From Pseudomonas chlororaphis (GTDB lineage Bacteria; Pseudomonadota; Gammaproteobacteria; Pseudomonadales; Pseudomonadaceae), in NCBI RefSeq assembly GCF_003731765.1, contig NZ_MOAL01000001.1:1-64000 (forward strand): a stretch of DNA of 64,000 bases, written 5' to 3'. Both the position numbers and the translations under genes were made by a program. The notes under the pieces are model-generated. The model saw nothing but the letters and a program-made list of their open reading frames with translations, ran no database searches and was not told the origin of the DNA. The first letter of the stretch is position 1. Each line of letters starts with the position of its first letter. Positions 52,373 through 62,861 of the stretch are shown piece by piece.

Positions 52373-52588
52373 ATGCCAGCCGTCAAAGTTAAAGAGAACG
52401 AACCCTTCGACGTAGCTCTGCGTCGTTTCAAGCGCTCCTGCGAAAAAGCCGGTGTTCTGGCTGAAGTTCGTAGCCGCGAATTTTACGAGAAGCCGACTTC
52501 TGAGCGTAAGCGCAAGGCAGCTGCTGCTGTTAAGCGTCACGCCAAGAAAGTTCAGCGCGAACAGCGCCGCGCCGTACGTCTGTACTAA
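52373..52588 (+). CDS. rpsU: 30S ribosomal protein S21
   Basis: A 71-residue basic protein of the small subunit needed for initiation on natural mRNAs. The sequence [19 protein letters not shown] and the Arg/Lys-rich C-terminus ([13 protein letters not shown]) are diagnostic. First gene of the macromolecular-synthesis cluster rpsU-dnaG-rpoD. The ribosome site is GAAGGTAG before the ATG. Confidence 0.98.
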
Positions 52589-52618
52589 TACACAGACGTT
52601 CGCTGCAAGCTTCTGCCA

Positions 52619-52639
52619 AGCCCGGCCCTCAGCCGGGCT
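52619..52639 (+). terminator. Hairpin after rpsU
   Basis: AGCCCGGC (52619-52626) pairs with GCCGGGCT (52632-52639), 30 nt after the rpsU stop. The U-tract is poor, so partial termination is expected. E. coli likewise has a terminator between rpsU and dnaG that sets S21 above primase. Confidence 0.7.
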
Positions 52640-53070
52640 AATGGCATTTGCGGACAACGCTTGATGCTTCACTGTCAAAGCCGCACACGCGACCAAGACA
52701 ACCTGCTTCACACGTCAGACCTGGCTACTGCCAGCGGTGCACGTCTCTTCTGACGAGCCTTCCAAGGCTACTGACGAGCACACCTTTTCTGATTTCCTAC
52801 AGACGATCAGCCCAAGGCGCCACTCTTCGCGCGCCCGCTATATGAGCTATCCGAGGCCTGTCATTGGCCGCTGCCGGACTCAGGGCAACATCTTCAAATC
52901 GTCGATTACTGATTGGAACTAACGTCAGTGAACCTTCGACAGATAAACTTTCCGACAACGATCAAACCGACAGCAATGGGTCGAGCCAGGCATTTTCTGT
53001 GCTTCGTATTCCCTGAATGTTCGCCGCCCTCGTTTAGGTCCAATTTCCGCGCAGTGATGATGAGAACGCC
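52640..53070 (+). other. Gene-free stretch between rpsU and dnaG
   Basis: About 430 nt without a supportable gene. The short open frames here lack ribosome sites and recognisable products. A 9-nt direct repeat CTGACGAGC occurs at 52750-52758 and 52771-52779. The stretch presumably contains the dnaG promoter and leader. As I recall, P. aeruginosa has a small YqeY-like gene here; I find no trace of it. Confidence 0.5.
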
Positions 53071-55044
53071 ATGGCCGGGCTAATTCCCCAGAGCTTTATT
53101 GACGACCTTCTGAACCGCACCGACATCGTCGATGTCGTCAGCTCGCGCCTGCAAATCAAAAAAGCCGGCAAGAACTACACCGCCTGCTGCCCATTCCACA
53201 AAGAAAAAACCCCCTCCTTCAGCGTCAGCCCCGACAAGCAGTTCTACTACTGTTTCGGCTGCGGCGCCGGCGGCAACGCCCTGGGTTTTATCATGGACCA
53301 CGACAACCTGGACTTCCCCCAGGCTGTCGAGGAGCTGGCCAAAGCCGCCGGCATGGAGATCCCTCGCGAAGAGAGCGGCCGCGCGCAACGCAAACCGCGC
53401 CAGCCCACCGACTCTCCGCTGTACCCGCTGCTCACCGCCGCCGCCGACTTTTATCGCCAGGCCCTGAAAAGCCACCCGGCACGCAAAGCCGCAGTGGATT
53501 ACCTCAAGGGCCGCGGCCTGACCGGCGAAATCGCCCGGGACTTCGGCCTCGGCTTTGCACCACCTGGCTGGGACAACCTGTTCAAACACCTGAGCAGCGA
53601 CACCCTGCAGCAGAAAGCCATGATCGATGCCGGTCTACTGATCGAGAACGCCGAAACCGGCAAGCGCTATGACCGCTTCCGCGACCGCGTCATGTTCCCG
53701 ATCCGCGACAGCCGTGGACGCATCATCGCCTTCGGCGGCCGGGTACTGGGGGACGACAAGCCCAAGTACCTGAACTCCCCGGAAACCCCAGTCTTCCATA
53801 AGGGCCAGGAACTCTACGGGCTGTTCGAAGCCCGCAAGAACAACCGCAACCTCGATGAAATCATCGTCGTCGAAGGCTACATGGACGTCATTGCCCTGGC
53901 CCAGCAAGGCCTGCGCAACGCCGTCGCGACCCTGGGCACGGCAACCAGCGAAGAACACCTCAAGCGCCTGTTCCGCATTGTGCCCAACGTGCTGTTCTGC
54001 TTTGACGGCGACCAGGCTGGACGCAAGGCGGCCTGGCGCGCCCTGGAAGCCGCGCTGCCGTGCCTGCAGGACGGACGTCGCGCACGCTTCCTGTTCCTCC
54101 CGGAAGGCGAAGACCCGGACACCTTGGTTCGCTCCGAAGGCACCGATGCTTTCCGCGCCCGGATCAATCAGCATGCCCAGCCCCTGGCGGACTACTTCTT
54201 CCAGCAACTGATCGATGAATCGGACCCGCGCTCCCTCGAAGGCAAGGCCCACATGGCCACCCTCGCGGCACCGCTGATCGAAAAAGTCCCGGGCGCCAAC
54301 CTGCGCCTGCTGATGCGCCAGCGCCTCAGCGAGATCACCGGCCTCAACAATGAAGCCGTCAATCAGTTGGTGCAGAGTGCTCCCCAGGAACCGCCGCCCC
54401 TCTACGACGCCGGCATCGACTACGACGGGATACCCGACTACAGCGATTACCAGCAACCTCAGGAGGCCTACGCGCCGCAGCAGGAATGGACACCCAAGAA
54501 GGGTGGCGGCGGCAAGAAGTGGGACAACAAACCCTGGGACAAGAACGGCAAGGGCAAGCGTCGGGACGGTGATCGCGATCAACCTCGCGGCCCGCGAGTG
54601 CCTGCAGCGGTGGAGCCACCGACGCTGTCAGCCCTGCGAACACTGCTGCATCACCCGACGCTTGCAGAAAAAGTTGAAGATGCCGGGCATTTTGCCGATG
54701 ACGACAACACCAACACGCAATTGCTGGTGGCCCTGATCGAAGCTGTACAGAAAAATCCTAAGCTACGCTCTATTCATCAACTGATGGCGCGCTGGCACGG
54801 CACCCCACAAGGGAATCTGCTGACAGCGCTGGCGGAAAAGGAGTGGCTGATTGAAGGCGATAACCTTGAACAACAGTTTTTCGACACCATTAAGAGCTTG
54901 TCCGCTCGTCAACGCGAGCGTGTTTTGGAACAACTTCTCAGGAAATCGCGTCAAAGCGAACTGAGTAGCGAAGAGAAAATCCAGCTACTCGAGCTTTTAA
55001 AACGCAATGTTCCCGCATCAAACCCGACCTCAACTGGCGCGTGA
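53071..55044 (+). CDS. dnaG: DNA primase
   Basis: A 657-residue primase that makes RNA primers for replication. It has the N-terminal CHC2-type zinc domain (CCPFHKEKTPSF ... FYYCFGCGAGG, about residues 36-65), RNA-polymerase core and TOPRIM domain with VVEGYMDVIAL (catalytic Glu, about residue 270) and FCFDGDQAGRKAA. A Pseudomonas-type Gly/Lys-rich low-complexity linker (about 472-515) leads to the C-terminal DnaB-binding helical domain. Lies 67 nt upstream of rpoD. Confidence 0.98.
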   Translation: MAGLIPQSFIDDLLNRTDIVDVVSSRLQIKKAGKNYTACCPFHKEKTPSFSVSPDKQFYYCFGCGAGGNALGFIMDHDNLDFPQAVEELAKAAGMEIPREESGRAQRKPRQPTDSPLYPLLTAAADFYRQALKSHPARKAAVDYLKGRGLTGEIARDFGLGFAPPGWDNLFKHLSSDTLQQKAMIDAGLLIENAETGKRYDRFRDRVMFPIRDSRGRIIAFGGRVLGDDKPKYLNSPETPVFHKGQELYGLFEARKNNRNLDEIIVVEGYMDVIALAQQGLRNAVATLGTATSEEHLKRLFRIVPNVLFCFDGDQAGRKAAWRALEAALPCLQDGRRARFLFLPEGEDPDTLVRSEGTDAFRARINQHAQPLADYFFQQLIDESDPRSLEGKAHMATLAAPLIEKVPGANLRLLMRQRLSEITGLNNEAVNQLVQSAPQEPPPLYDAGIDYDGIPDYSDYQQPQEAYAPQQEWTPKKGGGGKKWDNKPWDKNGKGKRRDGDRDQPRGPRVPAAVEPPTLSALRTLLHHPTLAEKVEDAGHFADDDNTNTQLLVALIEAVQKNPKLRSIHQLMARWHGTPQGNLLTALAEKEWLIEGDNLEQQFFDTIKSLSARQRERVLEQLLRKSRQSELSSEEKIQLLELLKRNVPASNPTSTGA

Positions 55045-55058
55045 GGTCATAGCTCGGG

Positions 55059-55064
55059 TATAAT
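55059..55064 (+). promoter_or_regulatory. -10-like element before rpoD
   Basis: A perfect TATAAT lies 48 nt before the rpoD ATG, in the gap after dnaG. No matching -35 hexamer is evident at 16-18 nt, so the promoter would be weak or factor-dependent. rpoD could also be read from upstream. Confidence 0.4.
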
Positions 55065-55111
55065 CCTCGGCTTGTTTTTTGCCCGCCAAGACCTTCAGTG
55101 GATAGGGTGTT

Positions 55112-56959
<1,848 letters not shown>

Positions 56960-56963
56960 TACC

Positions 56964-56990
56964 AAAACCCCCAGCCCTGCTGGGGGTTTT
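56964..56990 (+). terminator. Intrinsic terminator after rpoD
   Basis: The stem AAAACCCCCAGC with GCTGGGGGTTTT lies 5 nt after the rpoD stop codon. The A-run and T-run are symmetrical. Confidence 0.92.
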
Positions 56991-57076
56991 GCTTTGCGCA
57001 GATTGAAACGCGCGCCCTCCCCTCGGCAAATGCCCGTCTACACTCGAAACATTCCCCGTGCCATAACGAGATCGTT

Positions 57077-60000
57077 ATGCCCAGACTGTCGGCCATGCTC
57101 CTGCTGTCGCTGCTCACCTGGACCGCAATAGCTGACGCGCTGACTCTCACCGATGAAGAACGTAGCTGGCTCGCGGCCCACCCTGAACTACGCCTGGGAG
57201 TTGATGCGTCTTGGCCGCCTTTTGAGTACCGCGACGAGGAAGGCCGCTACCAGGGCCTGGCCGCCGACTACGTTAACCTGATTGAGGATCGCCTCTCCAT
57301 CAAGCTCAAACCGGTGGAGCCCGCCAGTTGGACAGAGGTGCTTGAGGATGCCAAAAAAGGCCAACTCGACCTCTTGCCCGGCATCATGTCGACCCCGGAA
57401 CGGCAACGCTATCTCTCCTTCACCCGCCCCTACCTGGATTTTCCGATTGTCATCCTGGCCCATGAAGGCGGCGCGAAACCCCGCAACCTCAAAGAGCTTT
57501 ACGGACTCAAGATTGCCGTGGTCGAGAACTATGCGCCCCACGAACTGCTGCGCACCCATCACCCTGACTTGAACCTGGTGGCATTGCCCAACGTCAGCTC
57601 GGCGTTGCAGGCGCTGGCCACCGACGAAGTCGATGCGGTCGTCGGTGACCTCGCGTCCAGCGTCTGGAGCCTGCGACAGCTCAAGCTTGACGGGCTCTAC
57701 GTCAGCGGCGAAACGCCATATCGCTATCAACTGGCCATGGGCATTCCCCGGGACAACAAGATCCTGGTGAGCATCCTCGACAAGGTCATCGCCGACTTCA
57801 CCCCCGAAGAAATCAGCGCCATCCAGGAGCACTGGGTGGGCAGCGTCCTCGATCAGCGCCCGTTCTGGTCGGACGTATTGATCTACGGCCTGCCCGGGCT
57901 TCTGCTGCTGGTCACCGTGCTGGCCGTGGTGATCCGCATCAATCGCCGCCTGAGCTCGGAAATCTCCCGGCGCGTGGCCCTGGAGCAGGAACTGCGCAGC
58001 AGCGAATACCACTATCGCGGCCTGGTGGAGAGCCTTTCCGCAATTGCCTGGGAAGCGCGCATCAGCGACTTCACCTACAGCTACGTTTCGCCCCACGCCG
58101 AAGCCCTGCTGGGGTATCCCCTATCCCATTGGCTGGTGCCCGGCTTCTGGCGCAACATCATCCACCCCGCCGACCTGACCCGCGCCCAGGCCTTCTGCGA
58201 CCACGAGGTGCTGGCCGGGCGCGATCACAGCCTCGATTACCGGGTGATCACCGCCGACGGCCGCTGCCTGTGGGTACGCGACATCGTCAGCCTGATCGAA
58301 CACGGCCACGAGCCGATCATGCGCGGGCTGATGATCGATATCAGCGAGGCCAAGCGCACCGAGGAAGCCCTGCGCCTGTCGGAGCAGAAGTTCGCCTCGG
58401 TGTTCCAGCAATGCCCAGACATCCTGGTGATTGCCCGCCTGTCCGACGGCTGCCTGCTGGAGGTCAACAACGCGTTTGAAGAGCAGATCGGCCTGAGCGC
58501 CGAAGAAGTCATTGGCCAGACCGCCACCCGCCTGAATATCTGGGGGATCAACGGGGTGGGCCCGTCATTGCTGCAGCGCCTGCAGGGCGGCAGCATTCGC
58601 AATCTGGAGATGCCCTTTCGCCGGCACAACGGCCAATTGTTCACCGGCCTGATCTCCGCCGAGCCCTTCGACCTCGACACCACGCCGGCCATCGTGGTGG
58701 TGGTCCGCGACATCACCCAGCTCAAAGAGACCCAGCAACAGTTGCAGACCTCGGAAGAGAAGTTCGCCAAAGCCTTCCATGCCTCGCCAGACGGCCTGCT
58801 GCTGACCCGCCAGCGCGATGGCTTACTGATCGAAGCCAACGAAGGTTTCAGTCGTATCACCGGGTTCAACAACGCCATGTCCGTGGATCGCTCGACCCTG
58901 GACCTGGGTATCTGGGTCAACCTCAACGAACGCAAGCAGATGCTCGACCTGCTGCAGCGCGACGGTTTTGTCCGCGACTTCAGTTGCCACATCCGCCGCA
59001 GCGACGGGCAGATTCGCCTCTGTGAACTGTCCAGCCGCCCCCTGCCGATCGGCGACGAAGACTGCATGCTGACCATTGCCCGGGACATTACCGAGCGCCA
59101 ACTGATGCAAGAAACCCTGCAACAGGCCGCCACGGTTTTTGAAAGCACGGCTGAAGGCGTACTGATCACCGACACCCGGCAACACATCAGCGCGGTAAAT
59201 CGAGCCTTCAGCGAGATCACCGGCTACAGCGAAAACGAAGCCCTGGGCCATACCCCGCGCCTGCTCGCGTCCGGCCTGCATGACAGCGCGTTCTACGCAG
59301 CCATGTGGCACCAGTTGACCCTTGAGGGCCATTGGCAGGGCGAGATTTCCAATAGACGCAAGAATGGCGAGATCTACCCCAGCTGGCTGACCATCAACGC
59401 CGTGCGCAACAAAGACCGCTTCATCACCCACTTCGTCGCGGTGTTCGCCGACATCTCCAGCCTCAAACACGCCCAGGCGCGGCTCGACTACCAGGCCCAC
59501 CACGACCCGTTGACCGGCCTGCCCAATCGCACCCTGTTCGAAAGCCGACTGCTGACGGCCCTCAACAACCAGCAGGAAAACGGCGGGCAAGGCGCCGTGC
59601 TGTTTCTCGACCTCGACCGTTTCAAACACATCAATGACAGCCTCGGCCACCCGGTGGGCGATCTGCTGCTCAAGGGCATTGCCGTGCGCCTGAAAGAGCA
59701 GTTGCGCGACATCGACACCGTGGCCCGCCTGGGCGGCGACGAGTTCATCATCCTCCTCCCCGGCCTGCAGCAAGCCAGCGATGCCGACCATATCGCCACC
59801 AAGCTGTTGAACTGCTTCAACGCGCCCTTCCAGGCCGGCGAGCATGAGTTTTTCATCAGCGCCAGCATCGGCTCCAGCCTGTACCCCAAGGACGGCTGCG
59901 ACGTCGCCACCCTGGTCAAGAACGCCGATGCCGCCATGTATCGCTCCAAGGCCAAGGGCCGCAACCGCGTGGAGCGCTATACCCGCGACCTCACTGCCCA

Positions 60001-60820
60001 GGCCAGCGAACGAGTGGCCCTGGAACACGAACTGCGCCGCGCCATCGAGCGCAACGAATTGTCCCTGTACTACCAACCCAAGATCAGCCTGAGCAACCAA
60101 CAGCTGGTTGGGGCCGAAGCGCTGATTCGCTGGCGTCATCCGACCTTCGGGGTGGTTCCCCCCGAACACTTCATTCCCCTGGCCGAAGAGAACGGCATGA
60201 TCCTACTGATCGGCGACTGGGTGCTGGAGCAGGCCTGCCGCCAGGTCAGCGCCTGGAACCTCAGCCATGAGAGTTTTGGCTCGCTCTCGGTCAACCTGGC
60301 CGGCGCCCAACTGCGCCAGCCCAACCTGCTGGGGCGCATCGAGCAACTGCTCAAGGACCACCACCTCAAGCCGGGTGTGCTGCAACTGGAAATCACCGAG
60401 AACTTCATCATGAGCCAGGCCGAGGAAGCCCTGGAGGTGCTGCACCAGCTCAAACACCTGGGGGTGCAACTGGCCATCGATGACTTCGGCACCGGCTACT
60501 CGTCCCTGAGCTACCTGAAGCGCCTGCCCCTGGACTTCCTGAAAATCGATCAGTCCTTTGTCCGTGGCCTGCCGGACGACCCGCACGACGCAGCGATCGT
60601 CCGCGCCATCATCGCCCTGGGCCGCAGCATGCAATTCACGGTGATCGCCGAAGGCGTGGAAAGCCTGGAACAACAAGCCTTCCTGGCCCAGGAAGGCTGC
60701 GAACAGATCCAGGGCTACATCGTCAGCCTGCCCCTGTGCGCCGACGAGTTCTGCGCCACCTTCCTGCGCCCCCGGGTTTCCAACTTTTCGGATAGCACAG
60801 CCGAGAAACCATCGCTATAA
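57077..60820 (+). CDS. rmcA: RmcA-like c-di-GMP protein (PBPb-PAS-GGDEF-EAL)
   Basis: A 1247-residue inner-membrane signalling protein. It has a signal/anchor (residues 1-22), a periplasmic SBP_bac_3 sensor domain (about 35-255), one transmembrane helix (about 262-285), and a chain of PAS domains (about 300-795). A GGDEF domain with intact GGDEF (886-890) and an EAL domain with intact EAL (1014-1016) and DDFGTGYSSL complete it. P. aeruginosa RmcA (PA0575, same architecture, length and neighbour rpoD) links redox state and phenazines to c-di-GMP breakdown in biofilms. Whether this one nets synthesis or hydrolysis cannot be told. The tRNA promoter begins in its last codons. Confidence 0.9.
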   Translation: MPRLSAMLLLSLLTWTAIADALTLTDEERSWLAAHPELRLGVDASWPPFEYRDEEGRYQGLAADYVNLIEDRLSIKLKPVEPASWTEVLEDAKKGQLDLLPGIMSTPERQRYLSFTRPYLDFPIVILAHEGGAKPRNLKELYGLKIAVVENYAPHELLRTHHPDLNLVALPNVSSALQALATDEVDAVVGDLASSVWSLRQLKLDGLYVSGETPYRYQLAMGIPRDNKILVSILDKVIADFTPEEISAIQEHWVGSVLDQRPFWSDVLIYGLPGLLLLVTVLAVVIRINRRLSSEISRRVALEQELRSSEYHYRGLVESLSAIAWEARISDFTYSYVSPHAEALLGYPLSHWLVPGFWRNIIHPADLTRAQAFCDHEVLAGRDHSLDYRVITADGRCLWVRDIVSLIEHGHEPIMRGLMIDISEAKRTEEALRLSEQKFASVFQQCPDILVIARLSDGCLLEVNNAFEEQIGLSAEEVIGQTATRLNIWGINGVGPSLLQRLQGGSIRNLEMPFRRHNGQLFTGLISAEPFDLDTTPAIVVVVRDITQLKETQQQLQTSEEKFAKAFHASPDGLLLTRQRDGLLIEANEGFSRITGFNNAMSVDRSTLDLGIWVNLNERKQMLDLLQRDGFVRDFSCHIRRSDGQIRLCELSSRPLPIGDEDCMLTIARDITERQLMQETLQQAATVFESTAEGVLITDTRQHISAVNRAFSEITGYSENEALGHTPRLLASGLHDSAFYAAMWHQLTLEGHWQGEISNRRKNGEIYPSWLTINAVRNKDRFITHFVAVFADISSLKHAQARLDYQAHHDPLTGLPNRTLFESRLLTALNNQQENGGQGAVLFLDLDRFKHINDSLGHPVGDLLLKGIAVRLKEQLRDIDTVARLGGDEFIILLPGLQQASDADHIATKLLNCFNAPFQAGEHEFFISASIGSSLYPKDGCDVATLVKNADAAMYRSKAKGRNRVERYTRDLTAQASERVALEHELRRAIERNELSLYYQPKISLSNQQLVGAEALIRWRHPTFGVVPPEHFIPLAEENGMILLIGDWVLEQACRQVSAWNLSHESFGSLSVNLAGAQLRQPNLLGRIEQLLKDHHLKPGVLQLEITENFIMSQAEEALEVLHQLKHLGVQLAIDDFGTGYSSLSYLKRLPLDFLKIDQSFVRGLPDDPHDAAIVRAIIALGRSMQFTVIAEGVESLEQQAFLAQEGCEQIQGYIVSLPLCADEFCATFLRPRVSNFSDSTAEKPSL

Positions 60821-60821
60821 T
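60816..60821 (+). promoter_or_regulatory. tRNA promoter -10 overlapping the rmcA stop codon
   Basis: TATAAT (60816-60821) overlaps the rmcA TAA (60818-60820), followed by a GC-rich CCGCCGCC discriminator. The tRNA begins 15 nt later. The -35 region (around 60793, TAGCAC) is poor and lies in coding sequence. Confidence 0.6.
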
Positions 60822-60835
60822 CCGCCGCCTACTGA

Positions 60836-60912
60836 GGGCCTATAGCTCAGTTGGTTAGAGCAGAGGACTCATAATCCTTTGGTCCACGGTTCAAGTCCGT
60901 GTGGGCCCACCA
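60836..60912 (+). tRNA. tRNA with CAU anticodon, possibly tRNA-Ile2 (else elongator tRNA-Met)
   Basis: A 77-nt cloverleaf with encoded CCA (60910-60912). The acceptor stem GGGCCTA pairs with TGGGCCC (one G-U), the D-loop has AGCTCAGTTGGTTAGAGC, the anticodon loop is CTCATAA and the T-loop GTTCAAGTC. CAU fits Met or, after lysidine modification by TilS, Ile (AUA). The C4-G69 and C5-G68 acceptor pairs and overall similarity to E. coli tRNA-Ile2 favour Ile2, whereas E. coli elongator tRNA-Met has U4-A69 and A5-U68. Automatic annotation would probably say Met. Confidence 0.95.
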
Positions 60913-60917
60913 ATTCG

Positions 60918-60943
60918 AAAGCCGCGCAGTGCGCGGCTTTTTT
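60918..60943 (+). terminator. Intrinsic terminator after the tRNA
   Basis: AAAGCCGCGC (60918-60927) pairs with GCGCGGCTTT (60931-60940), ending in TTTTTT, five bases after the tRNA CCA. Confidence 0.93.
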
Positions 60944-61234
60944 GCGCCTGGCATCACGCCGTTCAACCCCACGCGGCCAGACAAGCAATGCCCGCCAACG
61001 GCAACGCCCAGCACTTACCCCCCGCCTGCTGAATCCACGCCGGTTCATTTCGTCTCCTGACTATCGATGCGCGCCACTCAACGTCATCTGCTGGCATCGA
61101 GACAGCAGAGGCTGCACCGCCTGAAAACAATAAATTCCACCAATTATTGATATGGAAAATATATTCCAATAATCTGCATGCCAGAACCTCATTCTTCCCG
61201 ATCTGCCTTCCAACAATAAAAAGGATTACCCGTT
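60944..61234 (+). other. Gene-free stretch before the binding-protein gene
   Basis: About 290 nt with no supportable gene. The right half turns AT-rich (around 61125-61220, with AATATATTCCAATAATC). This is likely the promoter and leader of the next gene. No clear operator was recognised. Confidence 0.5.
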
Positions 61235-62143
61235 ATGAGGCGTTTCCTCGGCTGTCTCTGTGCACTGCTGCTGTCTGTTTCCGCCCACGCCGAACTGCGC
61301 ATCGGTGTCACGGTGGGCCAGTACGACAACTACATTTCCTACCTGGTCAAAGCCATGCAGGACCGGGCCAAGCAGGTTCCTGGAGGGGTGACGCTGCAAG
61401 TCGAGGATTCCGCCAGCGATGTGGTACGCCAGTTGAGCCAGGTGGAGAGCTTTATCAGCCAGAAGGTCGACGCCATCATCGTCAACCCAGCGGACACCGC
61501 AGCCACCCGCAAGATCAGCGAGAAGGTCATCGCCGCCGGCATCCCCCTGGTGTACATGAACAGCCGGCCGGAAGTGGACAACCTGCCGCCCGGGGTGGTG
61601 TTCGTCGGCACGGATGAACGCGCCATCGGCCGCATGCAGATGCAGTACCTGGCCGAGAAAATGGGTGGCAAAGGCAACCTGGCGGTGATTCTCGGGCGCC
61701 TGGCCCACAGCGATACCGGCAAGCGTACCAATGGGGTCAAGGATGTATTGGCGCAATACCCGGGGATCAAGATCGTCGAAGAGCAATCCGGCGACTGGCA
61801 GCGGGAAAAAGGCATGGACTTGATGAACGAGTGGCTGACCAAGGGCCAGACCATCAATGCCGTGGCCTCCAATAACGACGAAATGGGCATCGGTGCCGCC
61901 ATGGCTCTGCGCCAGGCCGGGCGCGATGACATCCTGGTGGGCGGTATCGACGGCACCCCGGACGGGCTGCTTGCCTTGAAAAAAGGCCAACTGAGCGTCA
62001 GCGTATTCCGCGACCCGGTGGCCATCGGCGCCGGCTCCCTAGACGCGGCGGTGAAGCTGGTCAACCACGAAGCCCTGCAAGGCGACCTTTGGGTCCCGAC
62101 CCAACTGGTCACCCCGGAAAACTACGCACAATTCCAACATTGA
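61235..62143 (+). CDS. Orphan periplasmic sugar-type substrate-binding protein
   Basis: A 302-residue Peripla_BP_4 (ribose-binding-like) protein. A signal peptide is cleaved after AHA (residue 19). Then come GVTVGQYDNYISYLVKAM, VDAIIVNPADTAATRKI and VGGIDGTPDGLLALKKG, the typical hinge and ligand segments. AAGGA lies before the ATG. No ABC permease or ATPase gene is nearby in the window: the neighbours are a tRNA and an Lrp-type regulator. It may serve a transporter encoded elsewhere, a chemoreceptor or a sensor. Ligand unknown (sugar, inositol or similar). Confidence 0.85.
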   Translation: MRRFLGCLCALLLSVSAHAELRIGVTVGQYDNYISYLVKAMQDRAKQVPGGVTLQVEDSASDVVRQLSQVESFISQKVDAIIVNPADTAATRKISEKVIAAGIPLVYMNSRPEVDNLPPGVVFVGTDERAIGRMQMQYLAEKMGGKGNLAVILGRLAHSDTGKRTNGVKDVLAQYPGIKIVEEQSGDWQREKGMDLMNEWLTKGQTINAVASNNDEMGIGAAMALRQAGRDDILVGGIDGTPDGLLALKKGQLSVSVFRDPVAIGAGSLDAAVKLVNHEALQGDLWVPTQLVTPENYAQFQH

Positions 62144-62223
62144 TCGACCCGCGCCCACAGCGCGCATCGGGCTCGGCGAGGCTGTAACATGCTCGCTCCC
62201 CGATGCCCGCGCCGGAGCACCCT

Positions 62224-62685
62224 TTGCCTGACAGCCGCCCCCCCGTCCTTGATGAAATCGACCGCCAGTTGATTGCCGCCCTGCAGATCAACGCCCGCGA
62301 AAGCGTGGCCATGCTCGCTCGGCAACTGGGGATTGCCCGCACCACCGTAACCTCGCGCCTGGCCCGCCTGGAGAAAACCCGGGTCATCACAGGTTACGGC
62401 GTACGCCTGGGCCAGCGCGTTATCGACGGCGGCCTGCAAGCCTATGTCGGGATCAAGGTGCAGCCACGTTCAGGCAAGGAGGTGGTGCGCCGCCTGAGCG
62501 CCATGGCCCAGGTGCAGCAGCTGTGTGCGGTCAGCGGCGAGTTCGACTATGTGGCCTGGTTGCGCAGCGACTCCCCCGAGCAACTGGACCAGTTGCTGGA
62601 TCAGATTGGCAGTGTCGACGGTGTCGATAAAACCACCACGTCGATCATCCTCAGCAACAAAATCGACCGCGGCCACCCGGTTTAA
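62224..62685 (+). CDS. Lrp/AsnC family transcriptional regulator
   Basis: A 153-residue regulator. The N-terminal helix-turn-helix (VLDEIDRQLIAALQINA ... ARQLGIARTTVTSRLARLEK) is followed by a RAM/AsnC ligand-binding domain (about residues 65-145). The best start is TTG 62224: GGAG lies 7 nt before it and it gives MPDSRPPVLDEIDRQL; an ATG at 62203 lacks a ribosome site. It is encoded directly upstream of davB, as in P. putida, so it probably senses lysine or a related amino acid and controls lysine breakdown. Confidence 0.88.
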   Translation: MPDSRPPVLDEIDRQLIAALQINARESVAMLARQLGIARTTVTSRLARLEKTRVITGYGVRLGQRVIDGGLQAYVGIKVQPRSGKEVVRRLSAMAQVQQLCAVSGEFDYVAWLRSDSPEQLDQLLDQIGSVDGVDKTTTSIILSNKIDRGHPV

Positions 62686-62716
62686 CCCGGCGCTTGCTCG
62701 TGAACAACTACGTCAA

Positions 62717-62758
62717 TATGAATCAATATTTCGTCACTTTGCCTAATAACAATTCATA
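62717..62758. promoter_or_regulatory. AT-rich inverted repeat upstream of davB
   Basis: TATGAAT (62717-62723) and ATTCATA (62752-62758) are perfect inverted arms 28 nt apart, in an AT-rich island between the Lrp-type gene and davB. A further AATAT/ATATT symmetry overlaps the first arm. Lrp-type proteins wrap such repeated AT-rich sites, so this is a candidate operator. Confidence 0.4.
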
Positions 62759-62861
62759 TCGACGACAGTTTGCGTCTTATTAACGTCTTCTACGCTCTCT
62801 AAAATGGCTGCCATCTTTTCCTATACTCAGCACTCTGCTGGGCCGCCAGCCAAGGTCAGCC

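Noticed and set aside
52648..52922. Two short open frames between rpsU and dnaG
   Set aside because: They overlap each other, lack ribosome sites and show no recognisable protein. Treated as non-coding.
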